From contig JBFMDN010000027.1 of the NCBI GenBank assembly GCA_040753915.1, positions 7,367-71,366 of the forward strand: DNA of 64,000 nt, read 5' to 3'. Below are positions 33,869 through 41,885 of this stretch, piece after piece (the stretch's first letter is position 1; the number at the start of each line of letters is the position of its first letter). The notes below the pieces were generated by a model. It saw only the letters and a program-made list of their open reading frames with translations. It was not told the origin of the DNA and searched no databases. This DNA comes from JBFMDN01 sp040753915. Lineage in GTDB: Bacteria > Desulfobacterota > Desulfomonilia > Desulfomonilales > Desulfomonilaceae. A program made the translations under genes and the position numbers.

Positions 33869-34735
33869 ATGAATGGTCAATTGTTCCGGAACATTGGCCG
33901 ATTGTACGGTATCACCATCTGTGTGATAGTCGCGGTTATCGCTCTAGAGTCTAAGCAGGTAGCTGCAGAGAGCTCAAGCTTCCCGTACAACGGTTACGGT
34001 AAATTGCTGAAAACGTATGTCGACGATGCAGGAATGGTTAATTACAGTGACTTGAAAGCAAATCGCAAGCCTCTCGACGAATTTGCTCAGTCCATGTCTC
34101 GCCTTGATCCGAAGTCTTATGACGCATGGGCCGAAGCAGAAAAGATAGCATTCTGGATCAACGCGTATAACGCTTTGACTCTCAAAGCGATCATAGATCA
34201 CTACCCCATCAAGGCCTCGTTTTTCAAATCCTTCGTCTATCCCGATAACAGTATCAGGCAGATTCCCGGCGTCTGGGATAAGATCACGTTTTCGGTGATG
34301 GGGAGGGAGATCACCCTCGATGGGATCGAGCACGACATCCTGCGGGCCAAATTCAACGAACCCAGGATTCACATGGCACTGGTCTGCGCTGCGATGGGTT
34401 GTCCTCCGTTGAGAAACGAACCGTATGTCGGGGGACAGTTGGATTCTCAGCTCCGTGACCAGACGACCAAGTTCCTGCGAGACCCTGCTAAATTTCGAAT
34501 TGATCGCACCAGCAACCAGGTTTATCTGTCTCCGATTTTCGACTGGTTCGGCGAGGATTTCGTGAAGACATACAGCGCGACCCAAAACCTTTTAGGGTTT
34601 CCGGAAAAGCAAAAGGCCGTGCTCAATTTCACAAGCCGTCATGTGGAGCCTGGTGACAAGGGCTACCTCCTGACGGGAAACTTTTCCATCGAATACTTGA
34701 AGTACGACTGGTCGTTGAACGAGAAGAGGCAATAG
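33869..34735 (+). CDS. Exported DUF547 protein
   Basis: A 288-residue protein with an N-terminal signal or anchor (ITICVIVAVIALESKQVAAE). The DUF547 core is clear: LLKTYVDDAGMVNYSDLKAN, EKIAFWINAYNALTLKAIID, MGREITLDGIEHDILRAKF and MALVCAAMGCPPLRNEPYVG, followed by FDWFGEDF. The family's biochemical role is unknown; the conserved Asn, His and Cys residues suggest a papain- or transglutaminase-like site, but that is not proven. GAGG lies eight bases before ATG 33869. DUF547 genes are often found beside ArsS-type radical SAM genes, as here, and the gene probably belongs to the TetR-controlled cluster. Confidence 0.85.
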   Translation: MNGQLFRNIGRLYGITICVIVAVIALESKQVAAESSSFPYNGYGKLLKTYVDDAGMVNYSDLKANRKPLDEFAQSMSRLDPKSYDAWAEAEKIAFWINAYNALTLKAIIDHYPIKASFFKSFVYPDNSIRQIPGVWDKITFSVMGREITLDGIEHDILRAKFNEPRIHMALVCAAMGCPPLRNEPYVGGQLDSQLRDQTTKFLRDPAKFRIDRTSNQVYLSPIFDWFGEDFVKTYSATQNLLGFPEKQKAVLNFTSRHVEPGDKGYLLTGNFSIEYLKYDWSLNEKRQ

Positions 34736-34993
34736 TCGTGATTCCAAATATGTAAATATGTAGCCTCGGGCGGAAGCCTTGAGGGTTTTGGGGGAAAATA
34801 CGCTGTAAGAATTTCGTCTCTCGGACGACCAACTGTCAGATCGAAGGGACTCAGCGAGACGGCTCGAGCCACGATCTTACGGGGGAAAGGGCTCGGACAA
34901 CCGGTCGAATGGGGCCAGTCGAGAAAATCGCTGTTCAATGGGCCCGTCCTAGAGTCGAAACTGAATGCTCGGGCTGTCGCGACGGGGGATGAA

Positions 34994-37297
34994 ATGAATC
35001 ATGTAGCCGAACAAACGGGAAAGCGATCGGACCAGGGTTCAGCAAAGATACTTGCCCGAATGGTCCTCCTTGGTATGACAGCAATTGTCTTGGCGGCGTT
35101 TCTCCTAATCGTACCGGTGAAGCAATACCTCGCGGCAGCTCTTGAGTGGACGCAGGGACTCGGAATTTGGGGACCGTTGTTTGTCGCGGGCTTCTACGTG
35201 TTGGCAGCGATACTTTTTCTTCCGGGATCGGTTCTCACCTTAGGTGCGGGGTTCTTGTTCGGGGTGCCCGTAGGAGTGCTCACCGTTTGGGTCGGAGCCA
35301 ACTTGGGAGCTATTGCAGCATTCCTGATAGGCAGGACTGTTGCGCGAGACTGGGTGGCCCAAAAGGTTAGTGGAAATCCGAAGTTCGCTGCCATTGATGA
35401 GGCAGTGCGAAGAGAAGGATTCAAGATCGTGCTCCTTCTCAGATTAAGCCCGGTCTTCCCATTCAACTTTCTCAATTACGCACTCGGTCTTACCAAGGTC
35501 TCATTCGGGAACTACGTGTTGGCCTCACTGATCGGCATGTTGCCGGCCACGTTGATGTACGTTTACTTCGGCTCCGCGGCAAGGTCCCTGACAGAGGTGG
35601 CTGCCGGCAAAGTGGAAGCGGGTGCTGCAGGCCAGGCATTCTTTTGGGCCGGCCTGGCGGCCACGATCGCCGTGGCAGTATTTGTCACGAGACTTGCTCG
35701 AAGGAGCCTGAAAGAAGTGGATGAGGCGGTAGCTCCTGACATCACGAACAACGCGCAGCCCCGCCCTCAGCCTTCTATGGAGCAGAAACTCGAGGTCCTC
35801 CCTGATGACGATTACAACCGGGAGTTGGTCTCTAATGTTCATCCACACGGTTGGAAAAATCCCGAGCCTGCAGATCGTTACAACCTCGTCGTTATCGGCG
35901 CAGGCACTGCCGGCCTCGTCACTGCGGCAGGGGCAGCCGGTCTCGGCGCAAAGGTCGCGCTCGTGGAAAGGCACCTTATGGGAGGAGATTGCCTGAATTA
36001 TGGGTGCGTTCCATCCAAGGCCCTTATTCGGTCGTCCAGAGCGTACGCTGAAATCCGGGGCTCTCAAAACTACGGAATTGAGGTGGACGGAAAGGTGACC
36101 GTTGATTTTTCCTCCGTGATGGAGCGGCTGAGACAACTGAGGGCAAAGATCAGTCACCACGATTCCGCGAATCGGTTCAAGGAGCTTGGGGTTGACGTCT
36201 TCATGGGAAATGCCAAATTTACCGCCCCCAATACTGTAGAGGTCAGCGGTAAGTCCTTGCGGTTCAAGAAGGCTGTGATAGCCACTGGCGCGAGAGCCGT
36301 ACATCCTGAAATCCAAGGTCTTTCCGAGGCGGGCTTTCTTACGAATGAGACGGTCTTTTCCTTGACCCAAAGGCCTTCTCGGCTTGCTGTCATCGGAGGT
36401 GGTCCCATAGGTTGCGAAATGGCACAGGCGTTCCAGAGACTTGGCAGTCAGGTGGTTCTCTTCCATAAGAATGATCACATACTCGACCGCGAGGACGGGG
36501 ACGCTGCGGAAATCATTCAAAATCGCTTCATCAGAGAAGGGGTGCGGCTGATCCTTAATAGTGACCTGAAAGAGGTCCGCGTAGTAAATGGTGAGAAGGT
36601 TATTCACTTCGAGGTTGGTGGAAAACCGGATTCCGTTGCAGTGGACCAAATCCTTGTAGGAGCGGGCCGGGCGCCCAACGTGGAGGATCTGAATTTGGAG
36701 GCCGTAGGGGTGCAATATGACAAGCGAAAGGGGGTTTTCGTCGACGATCATCTGCGGACCACCAACCCGGCCATATTTGCCGCCGGTGACATCTCAATGA
36801 ATTACAAGTTCACCCACACCGCGGATGCTGCTGCTCGAATCGTTATCCAGAACGCTCTTTTCGCGGGATCGAAGAAGCTCAGTGCTCTTACCGTACCCTG
36901 GTGCACGTACACTGATCCGGAAATAGCTCATGTCGGGATGTACGAGAGAGAGGCGGCAAAACGGGGCATAGCGGTTGACACGTTCGTCAGGCCTCTTGCC
37001 GAAGTTGACAGGGCTGTGCTCGACGGTCAAGACGAGGGGTTCGTCAAGATTCATGTGAAAAAGGCAACGGATCAGATCGTCGGAGCTACCATCGTGGCTG
37101 CTCATGCGGGCGAAATGATAAGCGAGCTCACACTGGCCATGGTCGGCAAGGTAGGGCTCGGGACGATTTCCAGCGTCATCCACCCGTACCCGACCCAAGC
37201 TGAAGCGATCAAGCAGGCTGCCGACGCGTACAATCGCACCCGGTTGACCCCGTTTCTCAAGACGCTGTTCACGAAATGGCTTTCCTGGACTCGTTAA
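34994..37297 (+). CDS. TVP38/TMEM64 membrane domain fused to MerA-like flavoprotein oxidoreductase
   Basis: A 767-residue fusion. Residues about 25-235 form a TVP38/TMEM64 (SNARE-associated/DedA-like) membrane domain: LPGSVLTLGAGFLFGVPVGV and FPFNFLNYALGLTKVSFGNY. Residues about 295-750 form a class I pyridine-nucleotide disulfide oxidoreductase. It shows the FAD motif VVIGAGTAGLVTAAGAAGLG, the redox disulfide GGDCLNYGCVPSKAL, the NAD(P)H motif VIGGGPIGCEMAQAFQRLG, and the C-terminal HPYPTQAEAIKQ dimer region. The N-terminal heavy-metal domain and C-terminal cysteine pair of mercuric reductase are missing. It probably reduces a disulfide or metal/metalloid substrate at the membrane. It lies in the ArsS-like cluster, where such fusions are common. 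Confidence 0.88.
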   Translation: MNHVAEQTGKRSDQGSAKILARMVLLGMTAIVLAAFLLIVPVKQYLAAALEWTQGLGIWGPLFVAGFYVLAAILFLPGSVLTLGAGFLFGVPVGVLTVWVGANLGAIAAFLIGRTVARDWVAQKVSGNPKFAAIDEAVRREGFKIVLLLRLSPVFPFNFLNYALGLTKVSFGNYVLASLIGMLPATLMYVYFGSAARSLTEVAAGKVEAGAAGQAFFWAGLAATIAVAVFVTRLARRSLKEVDEAVAPDITNNAQPRPQPSMEQKLEVLPDDDYNRELVSNVHPHGWKNPEPADRYNLVVIGAGTAGLVTAAGAAGLGAKVALVERHLMGGDCLNYGCVPSKALIRSSRAYAEIRGSQNYGIEVDGKVTVDFSSVMERLRQLRAKISHHDSANRFKELGVDVFMGNAKFTAPNTVEVSGKSLRFKKAVIATGARAVHPEIQGLSEAGFLTNETVFSLTQRPSRLAVIGGGPIGCEMAQAFQRLGSQVVLFHKNDHILDREDGDAAEIIQNRFIREGVRLILNSDLKEVRVVNGEKVIHFEVGGKPDSVAVDQILVGAGRAPNVEDLNLEAVGVQYDKRKGVFVDDHLRTTNPAIFAAGDISMNYKFTHTADAAARIVIQNALFAGSKKLSALTVPWCTYTDPEIAHVGMYEREAAKRGIAVDTFVRPLAEVDRAVLDGQDEGFVKIHVKKATDQIVGATIVAAHAGEMISELTLAMVGKVGLGTISSVIHPYPTQAEAIKQAADAYNRTRLTPFLKTLFTKWLSWTR

Positions 37298-37335
37298 GGC
37301 GAGCTTCCACATTCGATGTTGTCCGGAGGAGACAC

Positions 37336-37668
37336 ATGGATACCTACTATGATCCCAAAGACTTGCCGAAATTCGCCGACGTGGGTGACGAGGCGCCCGA
37401 ACTTGCAAAGAAGTTCTTCGACTACTACGGAGCGGTGTTCGCCGAAGGCGAGCTCACCGAAAGAGAGAAGGCCTTGATCGCTCTGGCCGTGGCGCACGCG
37501 ATTCAATGTCCGTACTGTATTGACGCCTATACCCAGGCCTGTCTGGAAAAGGGAGCCAGTCTCGGTGAAATGACGGAGGCTGTTCACGTAACTACGGCGA
37601 TCAGAGGAGGTGCTTCCCTCGTTCACGCCACCCAGATGAGAAAGATCGCCAAGAAGCTTTCCATGTGA
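37336..37668 (+). CDS. AhpD/carboxymuconolactone-decarboxylase-like protein (ArsS-associated peroxidase-like)
   Basis: A 110-residue all-helical protein: MDTYYDPKDLPKFADVGDEA, then LTEREKALIALAVAHAIQCP and the redox motif CPYCIDAYTQACLEKGASLG. AhpD-type proteins use the CxxC pair, with nearby His and Glu, in thiol-dependent peroxide or disulfide chemistry. This short form, directly before an ArsS-type radical SAM gene, fits the group called arsenosugar-biosynthesis-associated peroxidase-like. ATG 37336 is chosen because AGGAG lies five bases upstream and the similarity begins there; an upstream ATG overlaps the flavoprotein gene. Its TGA overlaps a GTG of the next gene, so translation may be coupled. 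Confidence 0.85.
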   Translation: MDTYYDPKDLPKFADVGDEAPELAKKFFDYYGAVFAEGELTEREKALIALAVAHAIQCPYCIDAYTQACLEKGASLGEMTEAVHVTTAIRGGASLVHATQMRKIAKKLSM

Positions 37669-37682
37669 CCGCGGAGGGCGTC

Positions 37683-38711
37683 ATGGCTCAGGAACTAACG
37701 TCGGCAGACAAGTTGTCAAACGTTGAAAGGCACTCACTCCAAGGGTTCGAGCCTTTTGCAGCATGTTTGGCCAGGCACGGGCTTGAATTGAAGAGAGGCC
37801 AGACCAATACGCTGCAAATCAACGTTGGCCTGCTCTGCAACCAGGTGTGCCGACATTGTCATCTGGAAGCAGGCCCCAACCGCTCAGAAATGATGGACAA
37901 GAAAACCATTGACGAGGTTGTGGCTTACGCCAAGAGGGCAAGATTTCAGGTTGTGGACATAACCGGCGGCGCTCCTGAAATGAACCCCCACCTGGACTAT
38001 CTCATTGAAGCCACAGCTCCTGTTACTCCGAGGTTGATGATGCGGGCAAATCTCACCGCTTTGGCCAAGGAGAACACGGACTACTTGCTAGATCTGTGCA
38101 CGGCTCATCGGGTGGTCATCGTGGCGTCGTTTCCAGCCGTGAGCGCTTCTCAGACTGATGCACAGAGGGGGAAAGGCGTGCTGGAAAAAAGTGTCTCCAT
38201 GTTAAAGAAGCTCAATAACTTAGGTTACGGCAGAGACGGAACAGGGTTAGAGCTCAATCTCGTTTCAAATCCCACAGGAGCGTTTCTTCCGGCATCACAG
38301 GCTCAGGCGGAAAAGAAGTTTAGAAGGGACCTTGAGCGAAAATGGGGGCTCTCCTTCAACAACCTGTTTACTTTTGCGAATGTGCCCTTGGGAAGGTTCC
38401 GTACCTGGCTTGCGGACTCGGGAAACCTGGATTCATATATGCAGAAGCTCTCGGCGAGCTTCAACCCTTGTACGGTTGAGGGCCTGATGTGTCGAACATT
38501 AGTGTCCGTGAATTGGGAGGGCTACTTGTACGATTGCGATTTCAACCTTGCTCGGGGAGTCTATCTAGCTGGTCGTAAGCGACACGTCTCCGAGATGGAT
38601 GATTTACCGGAACCGGGGACACAGATACCGACAGGCAATCATTGCTATTCCTGCACGGCAGGATCGGGATTTACCTGAGGGGGCGCCATTGCGACCCGGG
38701 AGGGTGCTTGA
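37683..38711 (+). CDS. ArsS-like radical SAM/Cys-rich protein with in-frame UGA near the C-terminus
   Basis: A 342-residue protein if UGA at 38676-38678 (codon 332) is read as selenocysteine. The radical SAM cluster motif is CNQVCRHCHLEAGP (CxxxCxxC), followed by DITGGAPEMNPHL. The C-terminal cysteine-rich region includes NPCTVEGLMCRTL, LYDCDFN and HCYSCTAGSGFT-UGA-GGAIA. Family members have SSCxGAI or a selenocysteine at this point, and the family is known as rSAM_SeCys; ArsS acts in arsenosugar formation in some organisms. Read-through adds 10 residues before TGA 38709. A SECIS-like hairpin follows. ATG 37683 has GGAGGG just upstream. No arsM is near, so an arsenical substrate is only an inference. 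Confidence 0.8.
38691..38706 (+). promoter_or_regulatory. Candidate SECIS hairpin at the end of the ArsS-like gene
   Basis: GC-(g)-ACCC (38691-38697) pairs with GGGT-GC around the loop GGGA, with one bulged G. The first loop G is 20 nt after the UGA. Size and spacing match the hairpin in the TetR gene and general bacterial SECIS rules. Confidence 0.5.
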
Positions 38712-38808
38712 GCGACGTGTCAGAAAAATCTGGCCTCCAGAGAACCACTCTGCGGCTAAGAACCCTGTGCTACCGGCCAGCAGAGCTTAACCGAAAGGAC
38801 TCTTTCCA

Positions 38809-40872
38809 GTGCCCAGAGATATCCCCGTAGGTAATGGACGGCTTCTCGTATGCTTTGACGCTGACTACCGAATCCGGGATCTCTACTTTCCTCACATCGG
38901 CCAAGAGAACCATGTCAACGGCAAGTTATGCAGGTTCGGCATTTGGACTGACGGGATTTTCTCCTGGGTCGGACCAGAGTGGACGATTGATATCAGATAT
39001 GCTGCGGACACTTTGGTCACCGACGTCAATCTGTATAACGAGAACTTGGGGCTGTTGCTTTCCGTTCAGGATGCAGTGGATTTTCACGAAGACATATACA
39101 TCAGGGCGATCGAAATCGAGAATCTAAAGCCCCAGCGTAGGGAAGTTCGCATCTTTTTCACCCACGATTTCAGCATATACGGAAACGATGTAGGAGACAC
39201 GGCAGCTTACGATCCCGAGACTTCGGGAGTGGTCCACTACAAAGCGGCCCGATATTTCCTGATGAATGGAGCCACGGACACCTGTCCGGGCCTTTTTGGT
39301 TTTGCAACGGGGCAGAAAGGCATTCGAGGACTCGAAGGAACCTTTCGCGATGCTGAAGACGGCGTTTTGTCGGGTAATCCGATCGCCCAGGGAGCAGTGG
39401 ACTCCGTAGTCGCTCTCTCTATTGAGGTAGACGGAGTTTCCAAGGGCAGAGCCCATTATTGGCTAGCCGCAGGAGAAACCTGGAAAAAGGTCCGTGATTT
39501 GAATGCCATCGTCAAGGACAAGGGGCCGGAGGTACTGATCGGTCGAACTGCCGACTACTGGCGTTTGTGGGTACGCAAGGAAACCCCTCGCCTTGATTTG
39601 CTCCCGCAAAGCTCAGCCGACCTTTATCGGAGAAGCCTCCTCGTATTGCGGACACAGATGGACTGGCAGGGAGGGATAATAGCCGCAAACGATTCTGACA
39701 TAATTCACTTCAACAGGGACACATATTCGTATGTCTGGCCTCGAGACGGCGCTCTTGTTGCCCATGCCTTGGATCAAGCAGGGTACGTAATGCCTGCCCA
39801 GGCGTTCTACCAATTTGCCGCGGACGTGATTCAGCGCGAGGGGTATCTGCTTCACAAATATAACCCGGACCGCACGCTTGCCTCCTCATGGCACCCATGG
39901 TTTAGCAACGGTACTCCCCAGTTACCGATTCAGGAAGACGAGACAGCCCTCGTTGTGTGGGCTCTGTGGCATCACTTCGTCAGGTACCGCGATATCGAGT
40001 TCATCAAGCCCTTGTACAAGCCACTCATAAAGGGCGCTGCGGATTTCATGTGTTCGTTCAGGGATAAGGAAACCGGCTTGCCCGCTCCGTCCTATGACCT
40101 ATGGGAAGAGCACCGCGGAATCTGGAGCTTTACCGTGAGCGCAGTCTTCGGAGGACTAACGGCTGCGTCCTTATTTTGTACTGTTTTCGGGGAGAACGAA
40201 CGAGCAGAAGGATATCGCAAAGCGGCGTCGGAAATACGCGATGCTGCTTCGACTTATCTGTGGAGATCGGATCTAAACCGCTTTTGCAGAATGGTGTACC
40301 GCAACGCTCAGGGCGAGTTGCATGGTGATCCCATCCGAGACTCGAGTATCTGGGGTCTCTTTGCATTTGGTCTGTATTCTGCTGACGATCCCAGGATCGT
40401 TTCGACTGTGTCTGACCTGAAGGATGCATTGTGGGTGGGACGGGGTGTGGGCGGAATGGCGCGGTATGAAAACGACTATTATCACCAAGTGAGCAAGGAC
40501 GTGCCAGGCAATCCCTGGTTCGTGTGCACTCTGTGGCTGGCCGACTTCTTTGCCGAAAGAGCAACTGACGAAAAGGGGATAGCAGAGGCCGTAGATATAC
40601 TGAGATGGGTAACCGATCACGCTCTGCCCTCAGGGATCCTCGCTGAACAGGTCCATCCTTTTACGGGAGACCCTTTGTCGGTTTCACCACTCACGTGGAG
40701 CCACGCGACCTTCGTGGCTACGGTGCACCGAATTCTCCGCCGTCTGGGAGCCATAAAAACCTGTCCGGAATGCGGCTCGCCTTTGACGGACCGTGAAAAG
40801 AGAGACGATTGGATACAGCGTTTATATTCGGAGGCGTGCGACAAGATCTACGGTATGTGCAGGATTGAATGA
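38809..40872 (+). CDS. Glycoside hydrolase family 15 glucoamylase-like enzyme
   Basis: A 687-residue enzyme releasing glucose from alpha-glucans or oligosaccharides. The N-terminal beta-sandwich (about 1-270) begins NGRLLVCFDADYRIRDLYFP. The (alpha/alpha)6 catalytic barrel contains NRDTYSYVWPRDGALVAHAL, the general acid in YDLWEEHRGIWSFTVSA, and the general base in LAEQVHPFTGDPLSVSPLTW. No signal peptide is seen, so it probably acts on internal storage glucan such as glycogen or trehalose-type sugars. Two cysteines in CPECGSPLTDRE near the end may bind zinc. GTG 38809 has a weak AAGGA upstream. It leads a run of gnd, zwf and pgl, linking glucan breakdown to the oxidative pentose-phosphate pathway. 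Confidence 0.88.
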   Translation: MPRDIPVGNGRLLVCFDADYRIRDLYFPHIGQENHVNGKLCRFGIWTDGIFSWVGPEWTIDIRYAADTLVTDVNLYNENLGLLLSVQDAVDFHEDIYIRAIEIENLKPQRREVRIFFTHDFSIYGNDVGDTAAYDPETSGVVHYKAARYFLMNGATDTCPGLFGFATGQKGIRGLEGTFRDAEDGVLSGNPIAQGAVDSVVALSIEVDGVSKGRAHYWLAAGETWKKVRDLNAIVKDKGPEVLIGRTADYWRLWVRKETPRLDLLPQSSADLYRRSLLVLRTQMDWQGGIIAANDSDIIHFNRDTYSYVWPRDGALVAHALDQAGYVMPAQAFYQFAADVIQREGYLLHKYNPDRTLASSWHPWFSNGTPQLPIQEDETALVVWALWHHFVRYRDIEFIKPLYKPLIKGAADFMCSFRDKETGLPAPSYDLWEEHRGIWSFTVSAVFGGLTAASLFCTVFGENERAEGYRKAASEIRDAASTYLWRSDLNRFCRMVYRNAQGELHGDPIRDSSIWGLFAFGLYSADDPRIVSTVSDLKDALWVGRGVGGMARYENDYYHQVSKDVPGNPWFVCTLWLADFFAERATDEKGIAEAVDILRWVTDHALPSGILAEQVHPFTGDPLSVSPLTWSHATFVATVHRILRRLGAIKTCPECGSPLTDREKRDDWIQRLYSEACDKIYGMCRIE

Positions 40873-40919
40873 AGAAATGACCTGTAACTTCATAATTGCA
40901 ATGGTAAAGGAGAAATGAC

Positions 40920-41834
40920 ATGAAACTGGCGATCGTAGGTCTCGGACGAATGGGAATGAATATGGCCAGACGGCTCATTGGAGCGGGCCACCAGGTGGTG
41001 GCATACAATAGGACACGCGAAAAAACCGATGATATTGTGAAGGAAGGAGCTCTTGGCGCCTACGCCCTGGCTGATCTTGCGGAAGCTCTTACTCCGCCGC
41101 GAGCCGTCTGGTTGATGCTCCCCGCAGGCGCCCCCGTTGACGAACATTTGGATCAGCTCAATAGGCTTCTTTCTCCGGGAGACATCGTGATTGACGGCGG
41201 TAACACGCATTTCAAAGACGATGCTCGCAGACAAACGTTGCTGTCGGAGAAGGGTATCCACTTCATGGACGTGGGGGTGAGCGGCGGCATATGGGGACTC
41301 AAGGAAGGGTACTGCCTGATGATCGGCGGGGATCCTGCGATTTACAAACATCTGGAGCCTGTGTTCAAGTCACTCGCGCCGGAGGAAGGGTATCTCTATT
41401 GTGGGCAAACAGGTGCAGGGCATTTTGTCAAGATGGTTCACAACGCGATCGAGTACGGCATGATGCAGGCTTACGCGGAAGGCTTCGATATCCTAGACAA
41501 GTCCCCATATGGCACCTCTCTCGACTACAGTAGTCTCTGTCATCTGTGGAACCGAGGGAGTGTCATTCGGTCCTGGCTCCTTGAGCTCGCAGAAGCGGCG
41601 TTCGCAAAAGACCCGAGACTCTCCGCGATCCAGGGATATGTGGAGGATTCCGGAGAAGGCCGTTGGGCACTCGAGCACGCTGTCGAGACTGGTGTTCCCG
41701 CCTATGTCACAGCTCTGTCCCTCTTCGCCCGGTTTCGATCGCGAGAGTCGAGCTCATTTGCAGACCGCGTGCTGGCCGCGCTCAGAAGTGAGTTCGGGGG
41801 TCACCCAGTGTTGCCGGCTAGGGAAAAGTGTTAG
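40920..41834 (+). CDS. gnd: 6-phosphogluconate dehydrogenase, short (GndA) type
   Basis: A 304-residue enzyme that oxidatively decarboxylates 6-phosphogluconate to ribulose 5-phosphate. The NAD(P)-binding Rossmann motif is LAIVGLGRMGMNMARRL. DGGNTHFKDDARR and VGVSGGIWGLKEGYCLMIGG line the substrate site, and the catalytic lysine is in GAGHFVKMVHNAIEYGMMQA. Length fits the roughly 300-residue group, often NAD-preferring, rather than the 470-residue E. coli type. AGGAG precedes ATG 40920. It lies 47 bp after the glucoamylase gene and 51 bp before zwf, in one operon. Confidence 0.93.
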   Translation: MKLAIVGLGRMGMNMARRLIGAGHQVVAYNRTREKTDDIVKEGALGAYALADLAEALTPPRAVWLMLPAGAPVDEHLDQLNRLLSPGDIVIDGGNTHFKDDARRQTLLSEKGIHFMDVGVSGGIWGLKEGYCLMIGGDPAIYKHLEPVFKSLAPEEGYLYCGQTGAGHFVKMVHNAIEYGMMQAYAEGFDILDKSPYGTSLDYSSLCHLWNRGSVIRSWLLELAEAAFAKDPRLSAIQGYVEDSGEGRWALEHAVETGVPAYVTALSLFARFRSRESSSFADRVLAALRSEFGGHPVLPAREKC

Positions 41835-41885
41835 GCGGATTCATTCAACCAACTATTCGGTGCATCAAGATGGGGGAGGCCGGAC

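Noticed and set aside
35525..36751. 408-codon minus-strand frame opposite the TVP38-flavoprotein gene
   Set aside because: Shadow of a firmly identified gene; no domain in the antisense product.
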